Below are positions 8,580 to 16,687 of a stretch of DNA of 64,000 nt, one piece after another. This stretch comes from Streptomyces sp. MST-110588 (GTDB taxonomy: Bacteria; Actinomycetota; Actinomycetes; Streptomycetales; Streptomycetaceae), in the NCBI RefSeq assembly GCF_022695595.1, contig NZ_CP074380.1, positions 3,732,001 to 3,796,000 of the forward strand. The letters are read 5' to 3'. Position numbers and translations under genes: made by a program. The notes beneath the pieces are model-generated. The model was not told the DNA's origin. It was given only the letters and a program-made list of their open reading frames with translations, and did not search any database. Numbering within the stretch: the first letter of the stretch is position 1; every line of letters begins with the position of its first letter.

Positions 8580-9746
8580 TCAGCCGTCCGTGCCGAGGAC
8601 CAGTCCGGAGGTCGGTACGCCCGTCCCCGCGGTCACCAGGACCCGTGCGGCGCCCGGTACCTGGTTGACGGAGGTGCCGCGGAGCTGCCGTACCGCCTCC
8701 GCGATGCCGTTCATGCCGTGCAGATACGCCTCGCCGAGCTGCCCGCCGTGGGTGTTGAGCGGCAGCGCGTCCGCCGCGACGAAGCCGGCCGCCTCACCCC
8801 GCCCGCAGAAACCGAACTCCTCCAGTTGCATCAGCACGAAGGGCGTGAAGTGGTCGTAGAGGATGCCGACGTCGATGTCGGAGGGACGCAGCCCGCTGGT
8901 GCGCCACAACTGCCGTGCCACCACTCCCATTTCGGGCAGACCGGTCAGGTCGTCGCGGTAGAAGCTGGTCATCTGCTCCTGCGCCCGGCCCGCGCCCTGC
9001 GCCGCCGCGTGGATCACCGCGGCCGGCCGCGCCAGGTCCCGGGCCCGTTCGACCGAGGTCACCACGAGCGCCTGGCCGCCGTCGGTCTCCTGGCAGCAGT
9101 CCAGCAGCCGCAGCGGCTCCACGATCCAGCGTGAGGCGACGTGGTCGGCGAGGGTGACGGGCCGCCCATAAAAGTACGCGGCGGGGTTGCGGGCCGCGTA
9201 CCGGCGGGCGGTGACGGTGACATGCCCGAACACCTCGGGAGCCAGTCCGTACGCGTACAGGTAGCGCTGTGCGGCCATGGCGACCCAGGAGGCGGGTGTC
9301 AGCAGGCCGGCGGGCAGGTTCCAGCCGAGCGCGACGCCCTCGGCAGACGGTTCGCGACGCCGTACGCCGGCTCCGAAGCGGCGGCCGGAGCGCTCGTTGA
9401 AGGCGCGGTAGCAGACGACGACCTCGGCGACCCCGGACGCCACCGCGAGGGCCGCCTGCTGGACCGTGGCGCAGGCCGCGCCGCCGCCGTAATGCACGCG
9501 GGAGAAGAAGGACAGCTCGCCGATGCCGGCGGCCTGCGCGACCGTGATCTCCGGGCTGGTGTCCATGGTGAAGGTGACCAGCCCGTCCACGTCGGCGGGG
9601 GCCAGCCCGGCGTCGTCCAGGGCGGCGCGTACGGCTTCCACGGCGAGCCGCAGCTCACTGCGGCCGGAGTCCTTGGAGAACTCGGTGGCGCCGATGCCGA
9701 CGACGGCGGCCCGGCCGCCGAGCGAGTCCGCGGCGCGCAGGCTCAT
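8580..9746 (-). CDS. Ltp2-like thiolase-fold lipid-transfer/aldolase protein
   Basis: A 388-residue thiolase-superfamily protein of the lipid-transfer (SCP-X/Ltp) branch. It opens with AAVVGIGATEFSKDSGRSE and carries the ELSFFSRVHYGGGAACATVQQA segment containing the reactive-cysteine-type loop. The C-terminal motifs NTHGGQLGEAYLHGMNGIAEAVRQ are those of Ltp2. In mycobacteria, Ltp2 pairs with a DUF35 protein and performs retro-aldol cleavage of steroid side-chain CoA thioesters. Here its start codon overlaps the stop of a MaoC-DUF35-MaoC gene (ATGA at 9743-9746), the same partnership. The real substrate is unknown: a steroid- or acyl-CoA side chain is an inference from the partner. Confidence 0.9.
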   Translation of the reverse strand: MSLRAADSLGGRAAVVGIGATEFSKDSGRSELRLAVEAVRAALDDAGLAPADVDGLVTFTMDTSPEITVAQAAGIGELSFFSRVHYGGGAACATVQQAALAVASGVAEVVVCYRAFNERSGRRFGAGVRRREPSAEGVALGWNLPAGLLTPASWVAMAAQRYLYAYGLAPEVFGHVTVTARRYAARNPAAYFYGRPVTLADHVASRWIVEPLRLLDCCQETDGGQALVVTSVERARDLARPAAVIHAAAQGAGRAQEQMTSFYRDDLTGLPEMGVVARQLWRTSGLRPSDIDVGILYDHFTPFVLMQLEEFGFCGRGEAAGFVAADALPLNTHGGQLGEAYLHGMNGIAEAVRQLRGTSVNQVPGAARVLVTAGTGVPTSGLVLGTDG

Positions 9747-11395
9747 CGGGCTGCCTCCGGCTTCGGTTCCGGTTCTGGCTGTGGCTGCGGCTCCCGATTC
9801 GGCTCCGGCCCCGCCTCCGGGAGGGTGACCGTGATCGTTCCGGTCACGTGGGGGCCCAGGCTGTTCATGCCCACGATCCGTACTTCTGCCGTACGTCTGC
9901 CGTCGTCGCCGGTGTCGTCGCCGGTGCCCCCTTCCACCGCCGACCTGGTGACAGTGCCCCGCAGTACCATCTCGTCCCCCGGATAGTTGGGCACGCCGAG
10001 CCGGATGGCCGCCTTGCGCAGGACGGCTCCGGGACCCAGGCAGTCGGTGACGTAGCGGCCGACGAGCCCGTTGGTGGTCAGGATGTTCATGAAGATGTCC
10101 GGGGAGCCCTTGGCGCGGGCGGCCTCGGCGTCATGGTGCACGTCCTGGTAGTCGCGGGAGGCCACGGCTCCGGCGACGATCAGCGTACGGGTGACCGGTA
10201 TCGCGAGCGGCGGCAGCTCGTCACCGGCCGGCGTCGCGGGCGGGGCGGCGGGCTCCGCACCGGATTCGGCAGGGGTTTCCGACCCCGCCGCCGCCACGCT
10301 CCCCATATCGTCTTCCGCCCCGGCTGCCGCCCCGCCTTCCGCCCAGTCTTCCGTGCCGCCTTCCGCCCCGGCTGCCGCGGTGAAGACCGGCAGCTCCCAT
10401 TCGCCGTCCACCCGGCGGAAGTCCAGCCGTACGGGCATCCCGATCCGCACCCGGTCGTACGGCACACCGACCACACCGGCGACGATCCGTACCCCCTCCG
10501 CCAGCTCGATCAGCCCCACCGCGTACGGCCCCGTGCCGCCGGCTGACGAAGCGGGCAGGGCCGGGTGGTGCACCACCACGTACGAATAGACCGTTCCCCC
10601 GCCGCCGGCCGGCACCGTGTCCCACTTCTGCGAGCCGCAACTGCCGCACCCCGGCAGCCAGGGGAAACGCAGCGTCCCGCAGCCGCAGCACCGCTGGATG
10701 AGCAGCTTGTGCTCGGCGACGCCGTCCCAGAATCCCGCGTTGTCGCGGTTGACGACGGGCCGCGGCCGGCCCCCGGACCCACCGGCACCGCGCTCGGCAC
10801 CCTCGCTCCCGCCCTCGCCGGCCCCCGAACGGCCGTCTCTGCGCCCGCCCTTCGCCACCGGCGCGTACTTCAGTATCCGGAAGCGATGCGTCCCGGCCGG
10901 CACCCCCCGGGCACGTATCTCCATCCGGGTCGTGATGAAGTACCCGGACCCGAGCTTGGTCGTCTTGCGGGCGGAGACCGACTCGATGACGGCGTCGAAG
11001 GTGACCGTGTCCCCCGGGCGCAGCGGCCGTAAGTACTCCTGCTCGCAGTCGGTGGCGACCACGGAGGCGTATCCGGCGGCGTCCAGGAGTTCGAAGAGTT
11101 CGTCGTACGCCGCCGAGCGCCCCGTAGCGTCTGCGTGGTCTGCGTGGTCTGCGCGGTCTGCGCGGTCCGACTGGCCCGAGAGGCCGCCCATCGTCCAGAC
11201 CTGGAGCATCGTCGGGGGCGCGATGGCGTCCGGCCCCCGGTAAGCGGGGGAGGCATCGCCCATCGCCTCGCACCAGTGTCTGATCATCGGCGCGTTGACG
11301 GGGTCCTTGCCCACCCCCGCCGTCACCGCGGCCTTCCCTTCGAACAGCTTCAGCCGCTCATGGAGCCCGTCCGTCCGCGGCGCCCGGTCGTCCAC
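9743..11395 (-). CDS. MaoC-DUF35-MaoC fusion (ChsH2/ChsH1-like enoyl-CoA hydratase)
   Basis: About 550 residues with three modules. First is a FAS1/MaoC-type N-terminal hot-dog domain (to about residue 180). Second is a DUF35 module with a rubredoxin-like zinc ribbon (four Cys in RCCGCGTL...PGCGSCGSQ, residues 236-254) and an OB fold (TVYSYVVVHHPAL). Third, after an acidic Gly/Ala-rich linker, is a second MaoC domain with the hydratase signature RDYQDVHHD. In Mycobacterium the equivalent pieces are separate genes, chsH2 (MaoC-DUF35) and chsH1 (MaoC), which hydrate a steroid side-chain enoyl-CoA and hand it to Ltp2. GTG 11395 is chosen because GGGGAGG lies 5 nt before it; GTG 11419 has no ribosome-binding site. 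Translationally coupled to the Ltp2-like gene. Confidence 0.88.
   Translation of the reverse strand: MDDRAPRTDGLHERLKLFEGKAAVTAGVGKDPVNAPMIRHWCEAMGDASPAYRGPDAIAPPTMLQVWTMGGLSGQSDRADRADHADHADATGRSAAYDELFELLDAAGYASVVATDCEQEYLRPLRPGDTVTFDAVIESVSARKTTKLGSGYFITTRMEIRARGVPAGTHRFRILKYAPVAKGGRRDGRSGAGEGGSEGAERGAGGSGGRPRPVVNRDNAGFWDGVAEHKLLIQRCCGCGTLRFPWLPGCGSCGSQKWDTVPAGGGGTVYSYVVVHHPALPASSAGGTGPYAVGLIELAEGVRIVAGVVGVPYDRVRIGMPVRLDFRRVDGEWELPVFTAAAGAEGGTEDWAEGGAAAGAEDDMGSVAAAGSETPAESGAEPAAPPATPAGDELPPLAIPVTRTLIVAGAVASRDYQDVHHDAEAARAKGSPDIFMNILTTNGLVGRYVTDCLGPGAVLRKAAIRLGVPNYPGDEMVLRGTVTRSAVEGGTGDDTGDDGRRTAEVRIVGMNSLGPHVTGTITVTLPEAGPEPNREPQPQPEPEPKPEAAR
11129..11164. repeat. Four 9-bp tandem repeats in the MaoC-DUF35 gene
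   Basis: GTCTGCGTG, GTCTGCGTG, GTCTGCGCG, GTCTGCGCG in direct succession. They are in frame and encode the Asp-Ala/Arg/His-rich loop SDRADRADHADHADA inserted in the first MaoC domain. Confidence 0.8.
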
Positions 11396-11434
11396 CGCTG
11401 CCTCCCCGCCCGCCGCCACCCGCGCGGGCGCGCG

Positions 11435-11475
11435 AGTGAGAGGGTTTCTGACTGTCCGTCAGAAACCCTCTCACT
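11435..11475. promoter_or_regulatory. Perfect 18-bp-arm palindrome upstream of the MaoC-DUF35 gene
   Basis: Arms at 11435-11452 and 11458-11475 are perfectly complementary around the 5-nt centre TGTCC. The core reads TTTCTGAC-TGTCC-GTCAGAAA. It sits 40-80 nt upstream of the chosen start of the MaoC-DUF35 gene and 57 bp beyond the stop of the small secreted protein gene. The TGAC-n5-GTCA core looks like a TetR-type operator for the Ltp2/MaoC pair. The length and stability would also suit a terminator for the upstream gene. Confidence 0.7.
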
Positions 11476-11532
11476 GTCAAGGCCGCCGCGGCGGCCCGCT
11501 GCGGGCCCCGCGCCACCCTCAGGAACGCAACG

Positions 11533-11835
11533 TCACCAAAGGGTGGTGAAGTTGATCGTCGTGGTGGTCTCGTCGATGTAGGCGAAGCCCACGTCGTTGA
11601 AGTTGTAGATACGGCTGTCGTTCGACGCGCCATAGCCGGTGGCCGACTGCTGCGAGGTGGTGGAGTTGCCCTCGTTGTCGTCGGCGACACCGGAGCCGAG
11701 CACGCCCGCCGCGGAGGCGTTCGACCCGTGGTTCGCGTAGCCGCCGTTGTCAGCCTGGGCTACGCCGGTGAAGCAGGCGGCCGCGAGGGGGAGCGCTGCC
11801 AGCGAGGCGAAAACGCGGGTGCGGGTGCTTGCCAT
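11533..11835 (-). CDS. Small secreted protein of unknown function
   Basis: A 100-residue protein with a clear signal peptide (STRTRVFASLAALPLAAACF, then TGVAQA as the cleavage region). The ~75-residue mature part is rich in Asn, Ser, Gly and Thr and ends in a β-strand-like Thr/Ile/Phe run (FAYIDETTTTINFTTLW). ATG 11835 has GGAGGA seven bases upstream, much better supported than the upstream in-frame starts. It lacks the chaplin GNG/His pattern and has no cysteine in the mature part. I do not recognise the family; small surface or spore-coat protein is only a guess. Confidence 0.8.
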   Translation of the reverse strand: MASTRTRVFASLAALPLAAACFTGVAQADNGGYANHGSNASAAGVLGSGVADDNEGNSTTSQQSATGYGASNDSRIYNFNDVGFAYIDETTTTINFTTLW

Positions 11836-12191
11836 GACTATTCCTCCTACGGAACACAACTCGAGTTCGGTGAGAACTGCTTGGTGGCGCAGGGCGGTTG
11901 GCCGGCCGCCCTGCAAGACGCTTCACGACGTCGCGCAACCAGATGTGCCCAGCGGGACTCCGGCGATACCACCCATAGGCTCCGTTTCCCCCGCAAGTAT
12001 GAATATTGGGGGCAACTGCATCCAAGCGCGCAATATCTCATCGCAACCCCACAATTGCGATGAACCACCCTCAGTGCAAGCGGCGCACCGGTTCACCATC
12101 TTTTCGATCCATTTCATCCCCCCTCTGCCCTCCCTCTCGCAGCCCCGTTCCACCCCTTCCGGGAATCGAACTGGCATACGAAAATAGACCC
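11836..12191. other. Divergent intergenic region with hairpin
   Basis: This 356-bp region between the small secreted protein gene and the prim-pol gene is locally AT-richer than its surroundings. It holds a perfect 8-bp inverted repeat CATCGCAA/TTGCGATG at 12039-12062 with an 8-nt loop, and the motif GAATATTG just before it. No gene is convincing. It probably contains the promoters of both flanking genes. Confidence 0.5.
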
Positions 12192-13121
12192 ATGGCCTCT
12201 TCCTCACGCCATGCCCGGACATCCGCCGCCCGCCCCCGCCGGCCCGGAAACGACCACGCCACAGCCCTGACCCACGCCCTCGTCGCGGCCGGCCGCGGCT
12301 ACGCCGTACTCCCGCTGACCCGTACGAAGCTGCCGGCCCTGCGCTCCCCGCACCGCCCCATGCCCGGATCGGCCATTTGCCACGGGGAGTGCGGCCGGCC
12401 GGGGCACGGCGTACACGACGCGAGCAGCGATCCGCTGACCGTCCGCCGGCTCTTCGCCGCCGCCCCGTGGGCCACGGCCTACGGCATCGCCTGCGGCCTG
12501 CCGCCGTACCACCTCATCGGCATCGACCTCGACACCAAGAACGGCGCCGACGGCCTGACCGCCCTGCGCCTCATCACCCAGGAACACGGCTTCGCACTGC
12601 CCCCCACGGTCACCGTCCGCACGCCCTCGGGAGGCCGGCACCTCTGGCTCTCCGGCCCGGCCTCACCGCCCGCCCCGCCGGTCCCCAACTCCGCGGGCCG
12701 CCTCGCCCCGGGCATCGACATCCGCGGCGCCGGCGGCTACCTGGTCGGCCCCGGCTCCCTCACCGCCCGCGGCCACTACCGCCTGGTCCCCGGCTCCCCC
12801 CGCACCCCGGCCCCCGCCCCCATCCCGTTCCTCTCCCTCCTGACCGCACCCCACACCCCCACCCCCGACTTCCCTCATCCCTCCGCACCGGTCCCCTCCT
12901 CCGCCCAGGCCCTCGTACGCTTCGTCCGCACCTCCCCCATCGGCCAGCGCAACGCCCGTCTCTTCTGGGCCGCCTGCCGCGCGTACGAATCCGGCCTCGG
13001 CCAGGAACTGGCCCCCGCCCTCGCCGAAGCCGCCCGCCGCACCGGCCTGACCGACCGCGAGGCCCACACCACCATCACCTCCGCCGCCCGCCCCCGCCCG
13101 CGCCCCGCCCACCGGTACTGA
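12192..13121 (+). CDS. Prim-pol family protein (bifunctional DNA primase/polymerase N-terminal domain)
   Basis: A 309-residue protein. The primase-polymerase core begins at ALTHALVAAGRGYAVLPLTRT. Three AEP active-site motifs are visible: IGIDLDTKNG (the DxD metal-binding pair), TPSGGRHLWLSG (conserved His) and GIDIRGAGGYLVGPGS (third acidic residue). A Cys/His cluster (ICHGECGRPGHGVHD) could bind zinc. After a Pro-rich spacer, a helical ~75-residue tail (GQRNARLFWAACRAYESG) resembles the end of many actinobacterial and phage prim-pol proteins. ATG 12192 gives the natural N-terminus; no ribosome-binding site is obvious. Such orphan prim-pol genes are common in Streptomyces. Role in repair or element replication is unknown. 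Confidence 0.88.
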   Translation: MASSSRHARTSAARPRRPGNDHATALTHALVAAGRGYAVLPLTRTKLPALRSPHRPMPGSAICHGECGRPGHGVHDASSDPLTVRRLFAAAPWATAYGIACGLPPYHLIGIDLDTKNGADGLTALRLITQEHGFALPPTVTVRTPSGGRHLWLSGPASPPAPPVPNSAGRLAPGIDIRGAGGYLVGPGSLTARGHYRLVPGSPRTPAPAPIPFLSLLTAPHTPTPDFPHPSAPVPSSAQALVRFVRTSPIGQRNARLFWAACRAYESGLGQELAPALAEAARRTGLTDREAHTTITSAARPRPRPAHRY

Positions 13122-13440
13122 TCGCAGCGGTACGCGGCCGAGCCACCTCGCCGGAAGACTTGCCGGAAGAAACGGGTGGTCTGCTTGACGTCCGCGGATG
13201 GTCCGTGGTGGCCACCGTCCTGGGAGAAGGGCTGCGTTACGAAGGGCGCGAGGCGTGCGGGTGCGGCAAGGACCCCAAGTACCGACCGCGAACGCGCGCC
13301 GAACTACGGGTACGGCAGACCGCTGCCGCAAGAGACGCACTGCCGCTGTCCGAGACACTGGCCCGCCCGGGCCCCTTGACCCCGCCGGCGAACTGAAGGT
13401 GTCCGGGCCGGCCTGGCTGAATCCGCGGTGAGACGAATGG
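13122..13440. other. Intergenic region with possible gene remnant
   Basis: No gene with a credible start is present. One plus-strand frame reads plausibly protein-like from about 13205 (GTG) to the TGA at 13394-13396, with VVATVLGEGLRYEGREACGCG. It has no Shine-Dalgarno and I cannot assign it to a family. It may be a decayed gene. Confidence 0.3.
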
Positions 13441-13441
13441 C

Positions 13442-13476
13442 GAGAGGGGCACCCGGGTGGTCCGGGCGCCCCTCTC
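13442..13476. terminator. Hairpin terminator downstream of tRNA-Ser
   Basis: Arms GAGAGGGGCACCCGG and CCGGGCGCCCCTCTC pair at 14 of 15 positions around a 5-nt loop. A run of five to six T follows on the plus strand (13485-13490). It lies between the plus-strand end of the prim-pol region and the 3' end of the minus-strand tRNA, so it can serve both directions. Confidence 0.65.
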
Positions 13477-13499
13477 ATCTGCGGTTTTTACCGCGTGGG

Positions 13500-13587
13500 C
13501 GGAGGCTGTGGGATTTGAACCCACGGTGAGGGGTTACCTCACGACAGTTTTCAAGACTGTTCCCTTAGGCCGCTCGGGCAAGCCTCC
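13500..13587 (-). tRNA. tRNA-Ser (anticodon UGA)
   Basis: Cloverleaf parts are visible on the minus strand. The acceptor stem is GGAGGCT/AGCCTCC, the D-arm follows TGCCCGAGCGG, the anticodon stem-loop ACAGTCTTGAAAACTGT has TGA in the loop, a long class II variable arm (GTGAGG...CCTCAC) follows, and the T-arm is GTGGGTTCAAATCCCAC. Discriminator base G and the long variable arm are serine-specific. The 3' CCA is not encoded. It reads UCA and, by wobble, other UCN codons. Confidence 0.96.
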
Positions 13588-13617
13588 CCGCGCCGCCGGT
13601 GGAGTGGTGGCGCGGGG
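13586..13617 (-). terminator. Hairpin between htrA-type gene and tRNA-Ser
   Basis: Perfect 9-bp inverted repeat CCCCGCGCC/GGCGCGGGG with a 14-nt loop, just downstream of the stop of the serine protease gene and touching the tRNA 5' end. Probable terminator of the protease transcript. Confidence 0.5.
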
Positions 13618-13631
13618 ATCAGACTAGCGCG

Positions 13632-15242
13632 TCACTTGTCTCCCGTGCGCTGGTCCAGGGTGACCTGGGCGGTGTGCTCCTTGCCGTCGCGTACATATGT
13701 GAGGGTCACCCGGTCGCCCGGCTTGTGCTGCCAGATCTCGCTGATCAGGGTCGGGCCGCTGTCGATGACGGTGTTGTCGAGCTTGGTGATGGTGTCGCCT
13801 GGCTTGAGGCCGGCCTTGTCGGCGGGGCCGCCCGGGGTGACCGGGGCCGAGCCGTTGGTGCCGGTGCGGCTGATCGTCGCGCCGTCGCGGGAGTCCTTCA
13901 GGCCGACCTGGACGCCGATCTGCGGGTAGATCGGCTTGCCCGTCCTGATCAGGTCGTCCGCCACCCGCTTGGCCTGGTCGATCGGGATCGCGAAGCCCAG
14001 GCCGATGCTGCCGGACTGCTGGCTCTCGCCGCCGAAGCCGCCTCCGCCGCCCGCCGACTGGATCGCGGAGTTGATGCCGATGACATTGCCGCCGGCGTCC
14101 ATCAGCGGACCGCCGGAGTTGCCCGGGTTGATCGAGGCGTCGGTCTGCAGGGCGCTCATGTACGAGGCGCTGCTGCCGCCGCCGTCGCTGGAGGCCACCG
14201 GGCGGTCCTTGGCGCTGACGATGCCGGTGGTGACCGTTCCGGAGAGGCCGAAGGGGGCGCCGATGGCGATCGTGGCGTCACCGACCGCCACGTTGGCGGA
14301 CCGGCCCAGCGGCAGCGGCGAGAGGTGGGCGTCCGAGGCGTTCTTGAGCTTGATGACGGCCACGTCGTACCCCTGGGCCCGGCCCACGACCTCGGCGTCG
14401 TACTTCTTGCCGTCGGAGAACGTCGCGGTCAGCCTGCCGCCCTCGGCCGCGCTGGCGACGACGTGGTTGTTGGTGAGGATGTGGCCCTGCTTGTCGTAGA
14501 CGAAGCCGGTGCCGGTGCCGCCCTCGCCGCTCGCGCCCTGCGCCTCGATCGTCACGACGCTGGGCAGCGCCTTCTGCGCTATGCCGGCGACCGAGGTCGG
14601 CTTGCGGTTCAGGGCCTCGGGGTCGCCGGAGGCGCTGACGGTGGTCGAGCTGTTGGTGTCGCTGCGGCCGGCGGCCCAGAAGCCGATGCCGCCGCCGATG
14701 CCGCCCGCGACCAGCGCGGCCACCAGGACCGCGGCGATCAGGCCGCCGTTGCGGCGGGGCTTGGGCGGGGGCATGGGGGCGCCCCATACGGCGGTGGTGT
14801 CACCGTCGCCGCCCCCGCCACCGCCGTACGGAGGGGGCGGGGGGCTGCTCCAGCCGCCGGTGGCGGGGGTGGCGGTGCCGACGGCGGCGGTCGGGGTGCC
14901 GGGCGCCGGGGTGCTGTGTGCCGGCGTACCGTGCGGCGGCTGCGGCGGCTGGTCGGCGCCCTGGGCCGCCGTGGGTGCGAAGCCGGGCGCCGGGGGCGCG
15001 TCCGAGGGCGGGGCGGCGGGCGGAGCCGTGGGCGGAGCAGCGGGCCGGTCCGCGGGGGCGGAGGCCGTCGTGGAGGGCGTCTGCGGCGCCTGAGGGGCTT
15101 GCGGCGGCGCGGCGGGCGCGGGAGGCGCGGTGGGGGCGGGCGAAGGCCGGGTGCCGGACTCCGGGGCGCGCTCCGGCGCCCGCGGCGCGGTCGACGGCTC
15201 GGCCTCCGAGGGGACGGCGGCTCCCTCGTTCTCGGTGCTCAC
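13632..15242 (-). CDS. HtrA/DegP-type trypsin-like serine protease with PDZ domain
   Basis: A 536-residue membrane-anchored envelope protease. Residues 1-165 are a Pro/Ala-rich cytoplasmic tail, and one membrane segment follows (GGLIAAVLVAALVAGG, about 169-190). The trypsin domain has His260 in TNNHVV, Asp293 in YDVAVIK and Ser376 in NPGNSGGP, so the triad is complete. A PDZ domain (IGVQVG to TLTYVRDG) occupies the last ~100 residues. A Gly-rich insertion (SAGGGGGFGGESQQSGS) lies after the serine. The family degrades misfolded exported proteins outside the membrane. GTG start at 15242 has GGAG six bases upstream. Monocistronic and divergent from the phosphodiesterase gene. Confidence 0.95.
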   Translation of the reverse strand: MSTENEGAAVPSEAEPSTAPRAPERAPESGTRPSPAPTAPPAPAAPPQAPQAPQTPSTTASAPADRPAAPPTAPPAAPPSDAPPAPGFAPTAAQGADQPPQPPHGTPAHSTPAPGTPTAAVGTATPATGGWSSPPPPPYGGGGGGDGDTTAVWGAPMPPPKPRRNGGLIAAVLVAALVAGGIGGGIGFWAAGRSDTNSSTTVSASGDPEALNRKPTSVAGIAQKALPSVVTIEAQGASGEGGTGTGFVYDKQGHILTNNHVVASAAEGGRLTATFSDGKKYDAEVVGRAQGYDVAVIKLKNASDAHLSPLPLGRSANVAVGDATIAIGAPFGLSGTVTTGIVSAKDRPVASSDGGGSSASYMSALQTDASINPGNSGGPLMDAGGNVIGINSAIQSAGGGGGFGGESQQSGSIGLGFAIPIDQAKRVADDLIRTGKPIYPQIGVQVGLKDSRDGATISRTGTNGSAPVTPGGPADKAGLKPGDTITKLDNTVIDSGPTLISEIWQHKPGDRVTLTYVRDGKEHTAQVTLDQRTGDK

Positions 15243-15627
15243 GGCTCTCTCCTCAGCTTCACGACGGTTCCGGCCCGCGGCTCACGCTCGGGCACCGGTC
15301 CTTATCCGTATACCGGCTCCTGTACCGGATATCGCATACGGAGTTTCACCTATCCGGTGTGTCCGGTGTACGAGCGCCCCGGACCCTGAAGGACGGCCGG
15401 CTGTCTCCAGCCTTTCCCACGGTGCGTCAGAGCACCGTAAGCCGGGGCTGTGACTGTCCCCTCATCCTTTATGTCGGACAATTCGGGCGCATCTGGTGGT
15501 ATGCACATCAGGTGTCGCTCAAGGTCCGGACCAGCGGCCGGACCGGGGGCCGGCCGGCGGGCCCGCCCGGCGGCGTACCCAGTGGCTCGCCCGGCGCACT
15601 GCCCGGCAGCGATGGCACGATAACGCG
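15243..15627. other. Divergent promoter region, htrA-type protease / GDPD
   Basis: This 385-bp region has no credible gene. It should hold both promoters and contains several dispersed CCGGTA/TACCGG and CCGGAT elements around 15290-15370. I could not define a convincing -35/-10 pair. Confidence 0.4.
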
Positions 15628-16536
15628 GTGACCACTGCGCGCCCGGCCCGGGACGACCGTCCGGGGCCGCCCACCATTTCCGTCGTAGCCCATCGTGGCG
15701 CGTCCGAGGACGCGCCGGAACACACCCTCGCCGCGTACCGCAAGGCCATCGAGGACGGTGCCGACGCACTGGAGTGCGATGTCCGCCTCACGGCCGACGG
15801 CCATCTCGTCTGCGTCCACGACCGCCGGGTCAACCGCACCTCCAACGGGCGCGGCGCCGTCTCCGCCCTGGAGCTGGCCGACCTCGCGGCCCTGGACTTC
15901 GGCTCGTGGAAGGAGGGCGCCGACGGCACAGCGCCACAAGGGGCCGGCGGGCGGGGCGCCGACGGCGCGTACGGCGGGCCCGGCACGTACGACACCGCCG
16001 AGGCGCCCGACCGGCAGCACGAGGACCCCGAGCGCACGTCCGTCCTGACCCTGGAGCGGCTCCTGGAGCTCGTCACGGACGCGGACCGCCGGGTGGAGCT
16101 GGCCATCGAGACCAAACACCCCACCCGCTGGGCGGGCCAGGTCGAGGAGCGGCTGGTCGAACTGCTGGAGAGATTCGGCCACACCAAGGGAACCGGCGAC
16201 CTGCCACCGCCCGTCCGCGTCATGAGTTTCTCCGCCCGGTCGCTGCACCGCGTCCGGGCCGCGGCTCCGGAGATTCCCGGTGTCTATCTGATGCAGTTCC
16301 TCACCCCCCGTCTCCGCGACGGCCGGCTGCCGCCCGGCGTACACATCGCGGGGCCCGGCATACGGATCCTGCGCGCCCATCCCGAGTACGTCGCCAAGGC
16401 GCACCGCGCGGGCCACCAGGTGCACGTGTGGACCGTGAACAGTGAGGCGGACGTGGAGTTGTGTACACGTCTGGGAGTGGACGCAATCATCACCAACCGC
16501 CCGAAACAGGTACGAAGCCAGCTCGGCCTGGCCTGA
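15628..16536 (+). CDS. Glycerophosphodiester phosphodiesterase family protein
   Basis: A 302-residue GDPD enzyme that releases sn-glycerol-3-phosphate from glycerophosphodiesters. The TIM-barrel catalytic motifs are present: VVAHRGASEDAPEHTL (general acid/base His and Arg), ALECDVRLTADGHLVCVHD (Glu, Asp and second His, metal-binding), ELAIETKH (Glu) and the C-terminal VHVWTVNS. The family PENT motif reads PEHT here. A ~45-residue Gly/Asp-rich insertion follows the second motif. No signal peptide is seen, so it is likely cytoplasmic. GTG 15628 gives a family-like N-terminus; the reading frame upstream is low-complexity and noncoding in character. Confidence 0.92.
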   Translation: MTTARPARDDRPGPPTISVVAHRGASEDAPEHTLAAYRKAIEDGADALECDVRLTADGHLVCVHDRRVNRTSNGRGAVSALELADLAALDFGSWKEGADGTAPQGAGGRGADGAYGGPGTYDTAEAPDRQHEDPERTSVLTLERLLELVTDADRRVELAIETKHPTRWAGQVEERLVELLERFGHTKGTGDLPPPVRVMSFSARSLHRVRAAAPEIPGVYLMQFLTPRLRDGRLPPGVHIAGPGIRILRAHPEYVAKAHRAGHQVHVWTVNSEADVELCTRLGVDAIITNRPKQVRSQLGLA

Positions 16537-16687
16537 AGGCCATTAGAAGGCCATTACAGGGAGTGCACCGGCGCATTCGAGCCGTATCGGCTCGGCGCGA
16601 GTGCGTCGGCACGCAAGGATTGGCCGGTTTCCGGTCCAGTCCAATGGGGCATTCATCCGGTGGCGTGGGGCAAAGGAGGTCTCGGGG

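Noticed and set aside
12377..13396. Long plus-strand frame overlapping the prim-pol gene
   Set aside because: Arg/Pro/His-rich composition typical of a shadow frame in high-GC DNA. The prim-pol frame carries the family motifs; only the tail past 13122 is left as an open question.
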